Positions 26,626 to 35,718 of a stretch of 64,000 nucleotides of DNA are shown piece by piece. Both the position numbers and the translations under genes were made by a program. Under the pieces are notes generated by a model. The model was not told the DNA's origin and made no database searches. It was given only the letters and a program-made list of their open reading frames with translations. This DNA is from JACRLW01 sp046349595. Its GTDB lineage: Bacteria > Planctomycetota > UBA1135 > UBA2386. The DNA lies in contig JAXMCA010000001.1 of the NCBI GenBank assembly GCA_046349595.1, forward strand, positions 2,852,001 through 2,916,000, in the 5' to 3' direction. Position 1 is the first letter of the stretch, and each line of letters starts with the position of its first letter.

Positions 26626-28070
26626 CAGACCTCGGGCAGCTCGAAAGGCGCACGGTGCGTGCCGCTCGCGAACTGCTCGGCGCGTTCGGCGAGAGGCCCC
26701 ACGAAGCGCGCGGTCACCGGATCGAGGGACAGCCTCGCACCCATCGCGAGCGGCGTGATGCCGAGGTCCACCTCGTTGGCGGCGAGGTGTTCGCGGAGAC
26801 GCGCCTGCGCTTCGGCCCCAGCGACGTCGGCGGCCACCGCCTCGGCGATCGCCTTCGGCTCGCTCGGCGCGCCCATGCGCAGCGAGATGTTGCCGAGGTG
26901 GCAGAGCGCGCTCGACAGGTGACCCTCGACGATCGGCCCGTTCAGCTTGCTTGCGTCGCGTGCCGCGACTGCCTCGACGAAGTTCGCGAAGTGGTCGCCG
27001 CCACCCTTGAACTCGCCGACCTTCGCTCCGTCGGGTGCGTAGACGTAGGCATCCGAGTAACTGGGGATGGTCATCCAACCGCGCTCGCCGTGCACCACCA
27101 CGCCGATGCTCGCACCGAGGTAGCGATCCATGTCCTTGGCCCCGCGTGCGCGCGGCAGGCCACGCACCTCGAAGAGCATCGGCGCCGAGGAGTACTCGTG
27201 CACCGTGACCATGGTGTTGGGCGTCTGTCCATCGTCGACGTAGCCGACCCGACCGCCGAAGGAGTAGCTCGCCGCAGGCAGCGCGCCCTCACCGAGGATC
27301 CAGCGGGCGATGTCCATCTGGTGGATGCCCTGGTTGCCGAGGTCGCCGTTGCCCGTCGACCAGACCCAGTGCCAGTCGTAGTGCAGGTTGCGCCGCGTCA
27401 GCGGGTCCTTCGCGGCCGGTCCGCACCACAGCTCGTAGTCGACGCTCGCCGGGACCGGCTGCGGCCCGTCGACCTTGCCGATGCTCGGCCGCGGCTTGTA
27501 GCAGAGGCCGCGCACCACGCGGATGCGCCCGAGACCGCCCTCGCGCACGAAGGCGACGGCGGTCTGGAGTCCCACGCTGCTGCGGCACTGCGTTCCGCAT
27601 TGCACGATGCGCCCGGTCTTCTGCGCAGCGCGCACCAGCGCCTCACCTTCGCGGAGGTCGTGGCTGACCGGCTTCTCGACGTAGACGTCCTTGCCCGCCT
27701 GCATCGCCCAGATCGCGATCAGCGTGTGCCAGTGGTTCGGAGTGGCGATCGACACCGCGTCGATGTCCTTCTCCTCCAGCAAACGGCGGACGTCGGCGAA
27801 GGTGGTGAGCTTGCGCTGCTGCTTCTTCTCGAAGTCCGCAGCACGCGATGCCAACACCTCGGAGTCGACGTCGCACAGCGCCACGACGCGCGCGCCCTTG
27901 ACCTTCTCGAAGCCCCCGACGTGATCCTGGCCGCGTCCACGCACGCCGACCACGGCGATGCGCAGGTCCTCGTTGCTGCCGAGCACACGGCGCGCCGTCG
28001 CCACGGTGTGGGGCATCACGAGCGGGGTCGAGGCCATCGCGGCGAGCGCCTTGCGTCTGGTGATCTTCAT
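26625..28070 (-). CDS. Tat-exported Gfo/Idh/MocA-family oxidoreductase
   Basis: A 481-residue NAD(P)-dependent sugar oxidoreductase. A twin-arginine signal starts it (ITRRKALAAMASTPLV), so the folded enzyme with its cofactor is exported. The Rossmann part begins IAVVGVRGRGQDHVGG (GxGxxG-like), followed by VALCDVDSE, and the family motif EKPVSHD at about 133. The second half carries the substrate domain (GNGDLGNQGIHQMDIARWILG, WMTIPSYSDAYVY). ATG 28070 overlaps the end of the PmoA-like gene. It probably oxidises or reduces a sugar handled with the neighbouring DUF1080-like lipoprotein. No specific substrate can be named. Confidence 0.9.
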   Translation of the reverse strand: MKITRRKALAAMASTPLVMPHTVATARRVLGSNEDLRIAVVGVRGRGQDHVGGFEKVKGARVVALCDVDSEVLASRAADFEKKQQRKLTTFADVRRLLEEKDIDAVSIATPNHWHTLIAIWAMQAGKDVYVEKPVSHDLREGEALVRAAQKTGRIVQCGTQCRSSVGLQTAVAFVREGGLGRIRVVRGLCYKPRPSIGKVDGPQPVPASVDYELWCGPAAKDPLTRRNLHYDWHWVWSTGNGDLGNQGIHQMDIARWILGEGALPAASYSFGGRVGYVDDGQTPNTMVTVHEYSSAPMLFEVRGLPRARGAKDMDRYLGASIGVVVHGERGWMTIPSYSDAYVYAPDGAKVGEFKGGGDHFANFVEAVAARDASKLNGPIVEGHLSSALCHLGNISLRMGAPSEPKAIAEAVAADVAGAEAQARLREHLAANEVDLGITPLAMGARLSLDPVTARFVGPLAERAEQFASGTHRAPFELPEV

Positions 28071-29086
28071 TTCGACTTCTCCTGTTTTCCGGCCGCTGCG
28101 GGGACCGCGTCCGTCGCGTGCGCGAACTCTTCGAACCAGTGCTCGATCGCCTCGCGATCGGCGTCGCCGCGGAAGAACACGATGCGGTGACGGAGGGTGA
28201 GCTCGCCGTCGGCGGCGAGGACGAACTCGCCGGGCTTGCCCTTGCTGCCCTCGAAGTCGTGCTGCCCGAAGGGATTGGCGGCCGCGAGGCCATAGTCCCG
28301 CGCGTGCCACCAGGTCGGGAAGCGCGGGTTCTGCGGGTGATCGAACATCGCGAAGCCGACGCGCTTGCCCTCGACCTCACCGTCGTAGGCGATCCAACGC
28401 GCGCGCTTGCCCCAAACGTCAGCACCCTTGTGCCCCTCGCTGTCGATCAGCCGGCCGTGCGCGCCCTTGCCGCTGAGCGCGAGGCCGGGAGCCATGCGGA
28501 AGGCGAAGGTGCCCTCTTTGGTGTCGCCGAAGCGCAGCTCGCCGGCATTTGCGTGGATGGTGATCGCGTGGTCGATCGCGCGCCAGGCGTCGTCCTGCGC
28601 GCAGGAGAAGTGCAGGCGACGCTCGTCGCTGCACACCGCCTTGCCCTCGGGGTCGAGCCAGGTGTCGCGCAGCAGGATGGTGTCGCGCGATGCCGGTCCG
28701 TCCAGCGCGACGAAGCCGTCGCAGCGGATCGACGGACCACCGTGTTTCGCGGTCCAGAAGTCGAGCCCGTTCACGTCGCCGTGCGCGAACCACAGCGAGC
28801 GGTGATGCGGATGGTCCTGCGGTTCACCCTTCACGTCCTCGAAGGGGAAGCGGCGCATCATCGCGACGCCACCCGGACCGAGGATCGGATAGCAGAGAGG
28901 GGCGGCTGGGTCGTCCTCGGTGCGGAGAACGACGAACGACGCGTCGCCGATGCGAACCTCGCGTCCATGGTCACCGTGCGGCAGGACGCGCAACTCCGGC
29001 TTCGCCGTCGCGTCCTGCGCCATCGCACAGGGGAACGGCACCACGGCGAGCAGGACGTGGACCGATGCGATACAGCGCAGACGCAT
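28067..29086 (-). CDS. Secreted PmoA-like (DUF6807) protein
   Basis: A 339-residue exported protein with signal peptide at 1-23 (CIASVHVLLAVVPFPCAMAQ). The body matches the planctomycete PmoA-like/DUF6807 family: ILGPGGVAMMRRFPFEDVKG, DHPHHRSLWFAHGDVNG with a His cluster, RHRIVFFRGD near the end, and WWHARDYGLAAANPFG. The family usually sits with Gfo/Idh/MocA oxidoreductases, as it does here, and its enzymatic role is not established. It is the first gene of a four-gene operon. No Shine-Dalgarno is seen; GACGAT lies 7 nt before the ATG and may be the -10 element of a leaderless transcript. Confidence 0.85.
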   Translation of the reverse strand: MRLRCIASVHVLLAVVPFPCAMAQDATAKPELRVLPHGDHGREVRIGDASFVVLRTEDDPAAPLCYPILGPGGVAMMRRFPFEDVKGEPQDHPHHRSLWFAHGDVNGLDFWTAKHGGPSIRCDGFVALDGPASRDTILLRDTWLDPEGKAVCSDERRLHFSCAQDDAWRAIDHAITIHANAGELRFGDTKEGTFAFRMAPGLALSGKGAHGRLIDSEGHKGADVWGKRARWIAYDGEVEGKRVGFAMFDHPQNPRFPTWWHARDYGLAAANPFGQHDFEGSKGKPGEFVLAADGELTLRHRIVFFRGDADREAIEHWFEEFAHATDAVPAAAGKQEKSK

Positions 29087-29329
29087 GGCCGGAATCGTCG
29101 AGCGCCTCGCGGCGCCGTTCAATCGGGATCTCGAGGCGGCGTGCGATCGCAGGAGCTCCGTGCTCGGGCACGGCGCGACACGGAGCGCAGGTCCGGCCAC
29201 TCGTCGACGCAGAGGGTCGAAGACAGCCGAGTTGTCGCCGGAGCTCTCGAAATTGGCCCAACTCCAGGAGGGTTTTTCGCCATTGCAGGATCTGCGCATG
29301 TCTCGCGCTTCACCTGCAGGAGGTCGGTC

Positions 29330-30406
29330 ATGAATCGTCTCGTCCCCTTCGCGATCGCCGCCGCCTTCGCAGTCGGAGGCCACCCGACCGCGCAGACCAC
29401 CACGGTCTTCCCCAGCGATCACACCGGAACCGGAGGCAACCTGACGCTGCCCGGTGAGACCTACATGTGGGCCAACCCGATGTCGAACGGGATCCAGCGG
29501 CAGATGATCGTGTACGACGCCTGGGATCTGCGCGTCCCGAACGGACGCTCGATCTCGCGGATCGGTTTCGTGCGCGACTCCGGCCTGACGTCGACCGGTC
29601 AGTCGGTACTGCTCAAGGTGCAGATGGGTCAGTGCACTTTGCCCTTCGGCAACATCTCCAGCGTCTTCGCCCAGAACTTCACGACGACGCCGACGGTCGT
29701 GTTCGGCACCGCGCAGGGAGCCGCGAAGGTCTTCGCGCTGCCCAATCTCGGCGGCGTCGGCGGTGTCGATGTGGTCTGGCTGCCCCTCGACACGCCCTTC
29801 GTCTACGACTCCAGCAAGGGTCTGGTCGTCGACTTCCAGGTCTACGCCAACAACAACGGCAACAACCCCTTCTCCTACTACCTCGACGCTGCCTCGCACC
29901 GCTCGCCGCAGCGCGACGTCGGGATCGCCTGCAGGACCTCGGGCGGCCTCCTCCCGCACCTGGAGAGCAGCACCGCTTCGTACCTCGGCGGGAATTGGTC
30001 GCTCTCGCTGAACAATGCCCCATCCACGACGCCGATGGCACTCCTGGTCGGGATCGCCTCCCACGAGCCGGGCATCGCACTCGACGTGATCGGCATGCCG
30101 GGCTGCATGCTCTCGATCGATCCGCTGTGGAGTGGTGCGTCGACGAGCTACAGCGGCGGCTGGTACTCGTGGAACTTCGGCCTGCCCAGCAATCGCAACC
30201 TGTTCGGCGCCCGACTCTACGCGCAGGTCGTGATGCAGGACGTGTTCGCGAACAGCCTGGGGTGGATCACCAGCAACGGCGACGAGCTGCAGCTGGGAAT
30301 CCCCCCGCAGGCGACCTTGATCTACGGGAACCAGGGCGATCCGCAGCCGAGCAACGGCTGGGTTCAGGCTGAGTTCGGACTGATCACCTTGTTCGACCAC
30401 AACTGA
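29330..30406 (+). CDS. Secreted beta-rich protein, function unknown
   Basis: A 358-residue exported protein with signal peptide at 1-22 (LVPFAIAAAFAVGGHPTAQ) and a strong AGGAGG 7 nt before ATG 29330. The first 240 residues are a beta-sandwich-like region rich in Asn, Gly and Ser (VFPSDHTGTGGNLTLPG). The last 100 residues (PGIALDVIGMPGCMLSIDP...) follow the family of C-terminal domains in this window, with the AQVVMQDVFANSLGWITSNG segment carrying the TSN motif, then about 30 extra residues. The 243 bp upstream hold nothing obvious apart from the divergent promoters. No catalytic motif is recognised. Confidence 0.8.
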   Translation: MNRLVPFAIAAAFAVGGHPTAQTTTVFPSDHTGTGGNLTLPGETYMWANPMSNGIQRQMIVYDAWDLRVPNGRSISRIGFVRDSGLTSTGQSVLLKVQMGQCTLPFGNISSVFAQNFTTTPTVVFGTAQGAAKVFALPNLGGVGGVDVVWLPLDTPFVYDSSKGLVVDFQVYANNNGNNPFSYYLDAASHRSPQRDVGIACRTSGGLLPHLESSTASYLGGNWSLSLNNAPSTTPMALLVGIASHEPGIALDVIGMPGCMLSIDPLWSGASTSYSGGWYSWNFGLPSNRNLFGARLYAQVVMQDVFANSLGWITSNGDELQLGIPPQATLIYGNQGDPQPSNGWVQAEFGLITLFDHN

Positions 30407-30417
30407 GGTGCGCCGTC

Positions 30418-30447
30418 GGCCGCGGTCGGTTCCGGCCGATCGCGGCC
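30418..30447 (+). terminator. Hairpin after the secreted protein at 30406
   Basis: GGCCGCG (30418-30424) pairs with CGCGGCC (30441-30447), and an inner GTCGG/CCGGC pairing is possible. It starts 11 bp after the stop and ends before the pip promoter, so it is a plausible terminator. There is no T-run, so confidence is moderate. Confidence 0.4.
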
Positions 30448-30463
30448 CGTGGCGTCCTCGAAC

Positions 30464-30491
30464 TTGCTCCGTCAACCGTCACGCGCAGAAT
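30464..30491 (+). promoter_or_regulatory. Promoter for pip with -10 placed 6 nt from the start codon
   Basis: TTGCTC at 30464-30469 and CAGAAT at 30486-30491 are separated by 16 bp, as in a sigma-70 promoter. CAGAAT ends 6 nt before ATG 30498, so the transcript would be leaderless or nearly so. No Shine-Dalgarno is present. Confidence 0.5.
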
Positions 30492-30497
30492 GCGCGG

Positions 30498-31454
30498 ATG
30501 ACCTCCGCGCGCCGAAGCCTCTATCCCGAGATCGAACCGTACGAGAGCGGACACCTGCGCGTCTCGGACCTGCACGAGATCTACTGGGAGCAGAGCGGCA
30601 ATCCGAAGGGCAAGCCGGTGGTGTTCCTGCACGGCGGACCCGGCGGAGGCACCGACCCGCGCATGCGGCGCTTCTTCGATCCCAAGGCCTACCGCATCGT
30701 GATCTTCGACCAGCGCGGTTGCGGCAAGAGCCGGCCCTATGCCTCGTTGGTCGACAACACCACCTGGCACCTGGTCGCGGACATCGAGACCCTGCGCCGC
30801 AAGCTCGGCATCGAGCGCTGGCAGGTCTTCGGCGGCTCGTGGGGGAGCACGCTCGCGCTGGCCTACGCGCAGCGGCATCCCGAGCGCGTCACCGAGCTGG
30901 TCCTGCGCGGCATCTTCCTGCTGCGTCGCAAGGAGCTGACCTGGTTCTACCAGGAGGGTGCGTCGTGGCTGTATCCCGACGCCTGGGAGAGCTACCTCGC
31001 ACCGATCCCCGAGGTCGAGCGCGGGGACATGATGAGCGCCTACTACCGCCGACTGACCGGCGACGACGAAGCGGTGCGGGAAGCCTGCGCCAAGGCGTGG
31101 TCGATCTGGGAGGGCAGCACCAGCTACCTGTTCCAGGACCAGGAGCAGATCAAGAGGACGGCGGACGGGAAGTTCGCGTTGCCCTTCGCGCGCATCGAAT
31201 GCCACTACTTCGTCCACGGCGGCTTCCTCCGCCACGAGGACCAGTTGCTGCGCGAAGTCGACAAGATCCGGCACATCCCCGCGGTGATCGTGCAGGGCCG
31301 CTACGACGTGGTGTGCCCGCTGCGCAGCGCGTGGGACCTGCACCGCGCCTGGCCCGAGGCGGACCTGCGCATCGTCGACGACGCCGGCCACTCCGCCAAC
31401 GAGGTCGGCAACACCTCGGAGCTGGTGATCGCCACCGATCGCTTCCGCGGCTGA
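30498..31454 (+). CDS. pip: Proline iminopeptidase
   Basis: Pip removes N-terminal proline from peptides in the cytoplasm. The 318-residue product is an alpha/beta-hydrolase of family S33: oxyanion motif HGGPGGG at about 49-55, nucleophile elbow GGSWGSTLAL (Ser at about 116), Asp in GRYDVVCP and His in DDAGHSANE. The N-terminus LYPEIEPYESGHLRVSDLHE is characteristic of the bacterial monomeric type, and the length is normal. ATG 30498 has no Shine-Dalgarno. It is convergent with the esterase gene, with only 6 bp between their stop codons. Confidence 0.93.
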   Translation: MTSARRSLYPEIEPYESGHLRVSDLHEIYWEQSGNPKGKPVVFLHGGPGGGTDPRMRRFFDPKAYRIVIFDQRGCGKSRPYASLVDNTTWHLVADIETLRRKLGIERWQVFGGSWGSTLALAYAQRHPERVTELVLRGIFLLRRKELTWFYQEGASWLYPDAWESYLAPIPEVERGDMMSAYYRRLTGDDEAVREACAKAWSIWEGSTSYLFQDQEQIKRTADGKFALPFARIECHYFVHGGFLRHEDQLLREVDKIRHIPAVIVQGRYDVVCPLRSAWDLHRAWPEADLRIVDDAGHSANEVGNTSELVIATDRFRG

Positions 31455-31460
31455 GCGCGT

Positions 31461-32612
31461 TCAGCGCAATGCGGCGAGACGTCGCGCCGTCCGATCGATC
31501 GCGGCGCGCAGTCGCGGAGCCGTGTCGTCGCGGGACACGGTGAACTCGAGGGGTTTGCTGCCCGGCTGCGCCGTGATCGCGATCCGGAGCAGGAGTTCCT
31601 GCGAGGCGGGCGGAACGGGTTCGAACAGGCCGGCGCGCGCGAGGTCGCGCAGTGCATCGGCGAAGAGACTGCGACCGGCCTCACGACCCGCATCACCGGA
31701 CGCGGTGACCGCAACGGCCCCGTCCGGGCCGATCCTCTCCGCGCGCCAGCGCGAGGAATCCCGATCGAGTGTCAACACGCGAAGCGACACGGTGCCGTCC
31801 GCCGCCGCTTCGCGCAGGGTGACCTCGGCGGTGAGGACCTGCGTTGGATCCGCGAGCACCGCGGCGAGCGCGGGACGCTCACGTGCGGCGAGGAACCAGA
31901 CCGCGAGCGGCTCGCCGCGATAGACGCGATCCCAGCAGTTGTGACCGAGTTCGGGATACAGGCTGAGGTGCGGATCGCCTCCGGCCTCGCGCAGCACCGC
32001 GACCATGCGCTTGCTCTGCTCGACGGGCACCGCCTTGTCGACCTCGCCGTGGAAGCACCACACCGGCAGGCCCTTCAGGCCGTCCTTCACCGCCGCCGGA
32101 TCGCCGTAACCGCACAGCGGCGCGACCGCGGTCCACAGCTCGTGGTGGCGCGCGCCGAGGACGAAGGTGCCGTGCCCGCCCTGCGAGAGTCCGGTCAGGA
32201 AGAGTCGCGAGGAGTCGACCGCAAACTCGGCGCGCATCGCGTCGAGCATGGCCATCACCATCGCATCATGATCCTCCCATTGCGTTGCCGCCGTCGGCTT
32301 CTGCGGGAACAGCACGAGGAAGGGCCAGGCGGCGACGTCGTCCATGATCGCGGTGCCGAGCCCGACCGAGACCTGCTTGAAGCCGTCGGTGCCGCACTCA
32401 CCCGCACCGTGGAGGAAGACGATGCCCGGAGCGGGATGATCCGGCTCGTAGTCCGGCGGGACGTAGATCACGAAGCGGTGCACACCGTCGGCATCCGCGA
32501 TCTGACGCGAGAGGAACCCGCGTTCGACCCGGGAGCGTCGCCCGCCGGACTCTTGTGCTGATGGCAAGGGCGCGAGCGCGACGCAGAGCAGACCGACGAG
32601 CGAAAGGCGCAT
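31461..32612 (-). CDS. Secreted alpha/beta-hydrolase (esterase/phospholipase type)
   Basis: A 383-residue exported esterase: signal peptide at 1-19 (LSLVGLLCVALAPLPSAQ). The hydrolase part (30-245) has IVFLHGAGECGTDG (oxyanion), FLTGLSQGGHGTFVLG (nucleophile GLSQGG), CFHGEVDKAVPVEQS (Asp) and YPELGHNCWDRVY (His). This resembles the Dienelactone/feruloyl esterase or PHB-depolymerase group used by planctomycetes on plant or algal polymers. A C-terminal extension of about 130 residues (AEVTLREAAADGTVSLRVL onward) is not recognised. No Shine-Dalgarno; GAACAT 7 nt before the ATG may be the -10 element. The substrate cannot be named. Confidence 0.82.
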   Translation of the reverse strand: MRLSLVGLLCVALAPLPSAQESGGRRSRVERGFLSRQIADADGVHRFVIYVPPDYEPDHPAPGIVFLHGAGECGTDGFKQVSVGLGTAIMDDVAAWPFLVLFPQKPTAATQWEDHDAMVMAMLDAMRAEFAVDSSRLFLTGLSQGGHGTFVLGARHHELWTAVAPLCGYGDPAAVKDGLKGLPVWCFHGEVDKAVPVEQSKRMVAVLREAGGDPHLSLYPELGHNCWDRVYRGEPLAVWFLAARERPALAAVLADPTQVLTAEVTLREAAADGTVSLRVLTLDRDSSRWRAERIGPDGAVAVTASGDAGREAGRSLFADALRDLARAGLFEPVPPASQELLLRIAITAQPGSKPLEFTVSRDDTAPRLRAAIDRTARRLAALR

Positions 32613-32843
32613 CTCCGCGATGTTCGCGATGCGGCCCGGTCGGTGCCAGGACCGCGCTCATGAACGCTGCGCCGCATGGGTCGATTCGGGACCGGCTTGC
32701 CGCGCGCCTTGCTCCCGGCGCTAGACTCCCCGCCCGTCCGCCGACGGCGCCGGCATGCGTCGGCGCACATCTCCGCGCGCGTGTCCCGCGTGTCGGCGAT
32801 GCGGTGCTCCCCGGAGGTGGACGACCTGCTTCTCGCTCATCCC

Positions 32844-35633
32844 ATGAAACGTCCAGCCACTCTGTTCGCGCTCGCAGCCCTGCTGCCGACTGCGCTGCTC
32901 TCCGCCCAGTCGGACAAGTTCCTGGCCCTCGACCAGGACACTCCGTTCGAGGCCCCCGAGGTCCAGCTCCAGGGCGTCGGCACCGAGCCGGTCGCCGGGC
33001 AGATCCCCGGGACATTCCGCTACAACGTCACCTTCAAGACGCGCAGCTTCGATCTGAACGCGTTCCGTGAGGCGACCGAGCGGCGCGACGTGCTGGCCGT
33101 CGATCGCATCGTGCGCGACCTGAAGGATCGCGCGCACCAGGACTACGCCGCATTCAAGACCGCGGTCGAAGGACTCGGCGGCGCGGTCAACATCGAGTTC
33201 TGGCTGATCAACGCCTGCAACATCGATCTGTCGAAGGAGCAGCTGGCCGCGGTCCGGGCGCTTCCCAACGTGCTCGAGGTGCAGCCCGATCTCCCGACCT
33301 ACCCGCTGATCGCGAACGCGGCGCCGGTGATCAGGGTCGCGACCGACGCCAACCACCACAACGCCGACGCGGAGCAGGCGCTGGGCAACAAGGGCACCAG
33401 TGTGGGCGTCGCCATCGTCGACACCAGCGCGGACAGCTCGCTGCACGGCGTGAACCTGCCGCACATGGTGTACTACCGCAACGCGGACCGGAACAACCAC
33501 ACCGGACCGGGCATGGACGGCTCGCGCCTGATGGGCGCGTTCCAGATGGGTTCGCAGCCGGCCAACAACAACCACCCGCACGGCACCGGTGTCGCCGGCA
33601 TCGCGGCAGGCGCGGGCTGGAACACGGTCGGCGCCGATCAGGGCCACAGCTCCGACGCGCGGGTCATCGTCTACTCGATCTGCAACGTCGCCGGCTCCTG
33701 CTCGTCGTCGTTCGCGGTCGAAGCCGCGGGCTGGCAGCAGGTCGCCGCGGACGCCGCGCTCTACGGCACGGTGACCGCGAACATGTCGTACGGCAGCAGC
33801 CCGAGTCCGACCGACGTCAGCCAGCAGGCGATCGACGCCTGCGCGCTCAACGCCGGCGTGCTCCCGGTGTGCGCGGCCGGCAACAGCGGCCCCGGAAACA
33901 CCAGCGGCAGCTCGTCGACCGCCAACGGTCTCGCCGTCGCGGCGATCGATCCGACCAACAAGACGGTCGCGTCGTTCTCCTCGACCGGCCCGCTCAGCGG
34001 TGACACGCAGCGCTACTACCCCGACATCGCGGCCTGCGGCGTCAACACCGTGATGCCGCAGTGGGGCAACGAGTCCGTGGACTGGGTTGCCTCGGGCACC
34101 TCGATGGCCTCGCCCCAGGTGTGTGGAGCTGCCGGTCTGATCAAGAACGCGCGTCCGTCGACCAACGTGCGCGAACTGAAGGCGATCCTGCTCAACACCA
34201 CCGAGAACATCTCGGTGCAGAACCCGGGCAAGACGCGCAACGACTTCGGCATGGGCTTCCTGCGCGATGACATCGCGTGCTCGGTCGCCCGCGCGAACCA
34301 GGTGCTGTCGAGCACGATCAACTCGACGGTCACGCCGAACACGCACACCATGGCGGTGATCCAGAACCAGATCTACGACGTGAGCCTGGTGTGGAATCGC
34401 CACAACCTCGCGTCGACCGCGTGGTCCGACCTCAACCTCACCATCAAGAACGGTGCGACGGTCATCGCAAGCAGCTCGACCACGCGCAACCTCTACGAGA
34501 AGGTCGAGTTCTCCGCGCCGATCACCGGCAACGTGACCATCGAGGTCAGAGCGCTGAGCCTCGAGATCGCCAACCTGCCGTACTCGGTCGCCTTCAACCT
34601 CTCGCCGGCCAACGGCCTCGCCAGCGTCACGCTGTCGGGCATCGGCTGCGTGCAGAGCTCGCCGACCTTCTACGAGTTCTTCGGCCCGGGCACCTTCGAT
34701 CTGTCGGGCACGGCGATCCGCATGACCCCCGCGGGCGGCGGCTACCTCGTGCACAACATCCCGGCCGCCTACGTCACCCCGACGAGCGGTGGCCTCGGAC
34801 TCACCGACGACTCGCTCTCCGCGGCCATCACGCTGCCCTTCACGCTGAACTTCCCGGGCGGCAGCACCAACCAGATCCGCGTCTGCTCCAACGGCTTCAT
34901 CTACCTGAACGGTTCGGGCTCCTCGACCTCGTTCGTCCCCACGGTGGCCGACGCGCTGACCGGCGGTCCGCGCCTCTTCCCGGGCTGGACCGACCTGCTC
35001 CCGGACGGAGGAGCCAACAACAACAACGTGTTCTACGAGAACGACCCGGCCAACGGCCGCGTGCTGATCTCGTGGCGCAACGTGCCCGAGTACAGCGCCG
35101 GCCCGGCCTGCACCTTCCAGGTCGTGATCTGGAACTCCGGCGACATCGACTACGTGTGGCAGAGCTACGCGGTCAACAGCCACAACGCGTTGGTTTGCTT
35201 CACGCCGGGCAACAACGGCAATGACCCGGGCAGCCGCGACCTGTCGACGACCCTGCCCTTCCTCACCGGTCCGGACTCGACCCCGCTCGGCCAGAACGCC
35301 ACGCGTCCGCTGATCGGTCAGAACTGCACGCTGCAGGTGCAGAACATCCACTCCGGCAGCATCGCGGGTGTGGAACTGCTCGGCATCGGCGCCGCAGGTC
35401 TCGACCTGACCGGCATCGGCGCACCGAGCTGCTTCCTCTACGTCAACCCGGTGACCTTCAGCATCCCCTTCGCCGCGGGCGGCACCTCGGCGAACGTGCC
35501 GCTGCCGATCCCGAACAGCACTGCGCTGCTCGGCGTGCAGGTCGGCGTTCAGGCCGCGACGGTGACCCCGGGTCTGAACACGCTCGGGATCGCCACGTCG
35601 AACCTGTGCGTGCTCGGCGTCGGACAGTTCTGA
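32844..35633 (+). CDS. Secreted subtilisin-like serine protease with C-terminal domain
   Basis: A 929-residue exported S8 peptidase. The signal peptide is 1-21 (PATLFALAALLPTALLSAQ), then a propeptide-like region to about 170. Catalytic residues are visible: Asp in VGVAIVDTSADSS, His in NNHPHGTGVAGIAAG, the oxyanion Asn in CAAGNSGPG, and Ser in SGTSMASPQVCGAAGL. After the catalytic domain there are two beta-rich regions, one with ITLPFTLNFPGGSTNQIRVC and FYENDPANGRVLISW that resembles a NIDO/FG-GAP-like module, and the final domain ending TLGIATSNLCVLGVGQF. ATG 32844 is chosen for the signal peptide; the frame is open upstream. It faces a caspase-like gene across a strong terminator. Confidence 0.93.
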   Translation: MKRPATLFALAALLPTALLSAQSDKFLALDQDTPFEAPEVQLQGVGTEPVAGQIPGTFRYNVTFKTRSFDLNAFREATERRDVLAVDRIVRDLKDRAHQDYAAFKTAVEGLGGAVNIEFWLINACNIDLSKEQLAAVRALPNVLEVQPDLPTYPLIANAAPVIRVATDANHHNADAEQALGNKGTSVGVAIVDTSADSSLHGVNLPHMVYYRNADRNNHTGPGMDGSRLMGAFQMGSQPANNNHPHGTGVAGIAAGAGWNTVGADQGHSSDARVIVYSICNVAGSCSSSFAVEAAGWQQVAADAALYGTVTANMSYGSSPSPTDVSQQAIDACALNAGVLPVCAAGNSGPGNTSGSSSTANGLAVAAIDPTNKTVASFSSTGPLSGDTQRYYPDIAACGVNTVMPQWGNESVDWVASGTSMASPQVCGAAGLIKNARPSTNVRELKAILLNTTENISVQNPGKTRNDFGMGFLRDDIACSVARANQVLSSTINSTVTPNTHTMAVIQNQIYDVSLVWNRHNLASTAWSDLNLTIKNGATVIASSSTTRNLYEKVEFSAPITGNVTIEVRALSLEIANLPYSVAFNLSPANGLASVTLSGIGCVQSSPTFYEFFGPGTFDLSGTAIRMTPAGGGYLVHNIPAAYVTPTSGGLGLTDDSLSAAITLPFTLNFPGGSTNQIRVCSNGFIYLNGSGSSTSFVPTVADALTGGPRLFPGWTDLLPDGGANNNNVFYENDPANGRVLISWRNVPEYSAGPACTFQVVIWNSGDIDYVWQSYAVNSHNALVCFTPGNNGNDPGSRDLSTTLPFLTGPDSTPLGQNATRPLIGQNCTLQVQNIHSGSIAGVELLGIGAAGLDLTGIGAPSCFLYVNPVTFSIPFAAGGTSANVPLPIPNSTALLGVQVGVQAATVTPGLNTLGIATSNLCVLGVGQF

Positions 35634-35653
35634 GCCGTTGCCGAAACACAGAA

Positions 35654-35695
35654 GCCGAACGGCTGCCCGCGCATCTGCGCTGGCAGCCGTTCGGC
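35654..35695. terminator. Bidirectional terminator between subtilase and caspase-like gene
   Basis: GCCGAACGGCTGCC (35654-35667) and GGCAGCCGTTCGGC (35682-35695) are perfectly complementary (14 bp). The loop itself contains GCGCA/TGCGC, so the stem can extend after one mismatch. It is centred in the 85-bp gap between converging genes, followed by GTTTC. It is one of the strongest hairpins in the window. Confidence 0.85.
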
Positions 35696-35718
35696 GTTTC
35701 CGGGGTGACCCGCCGGAA

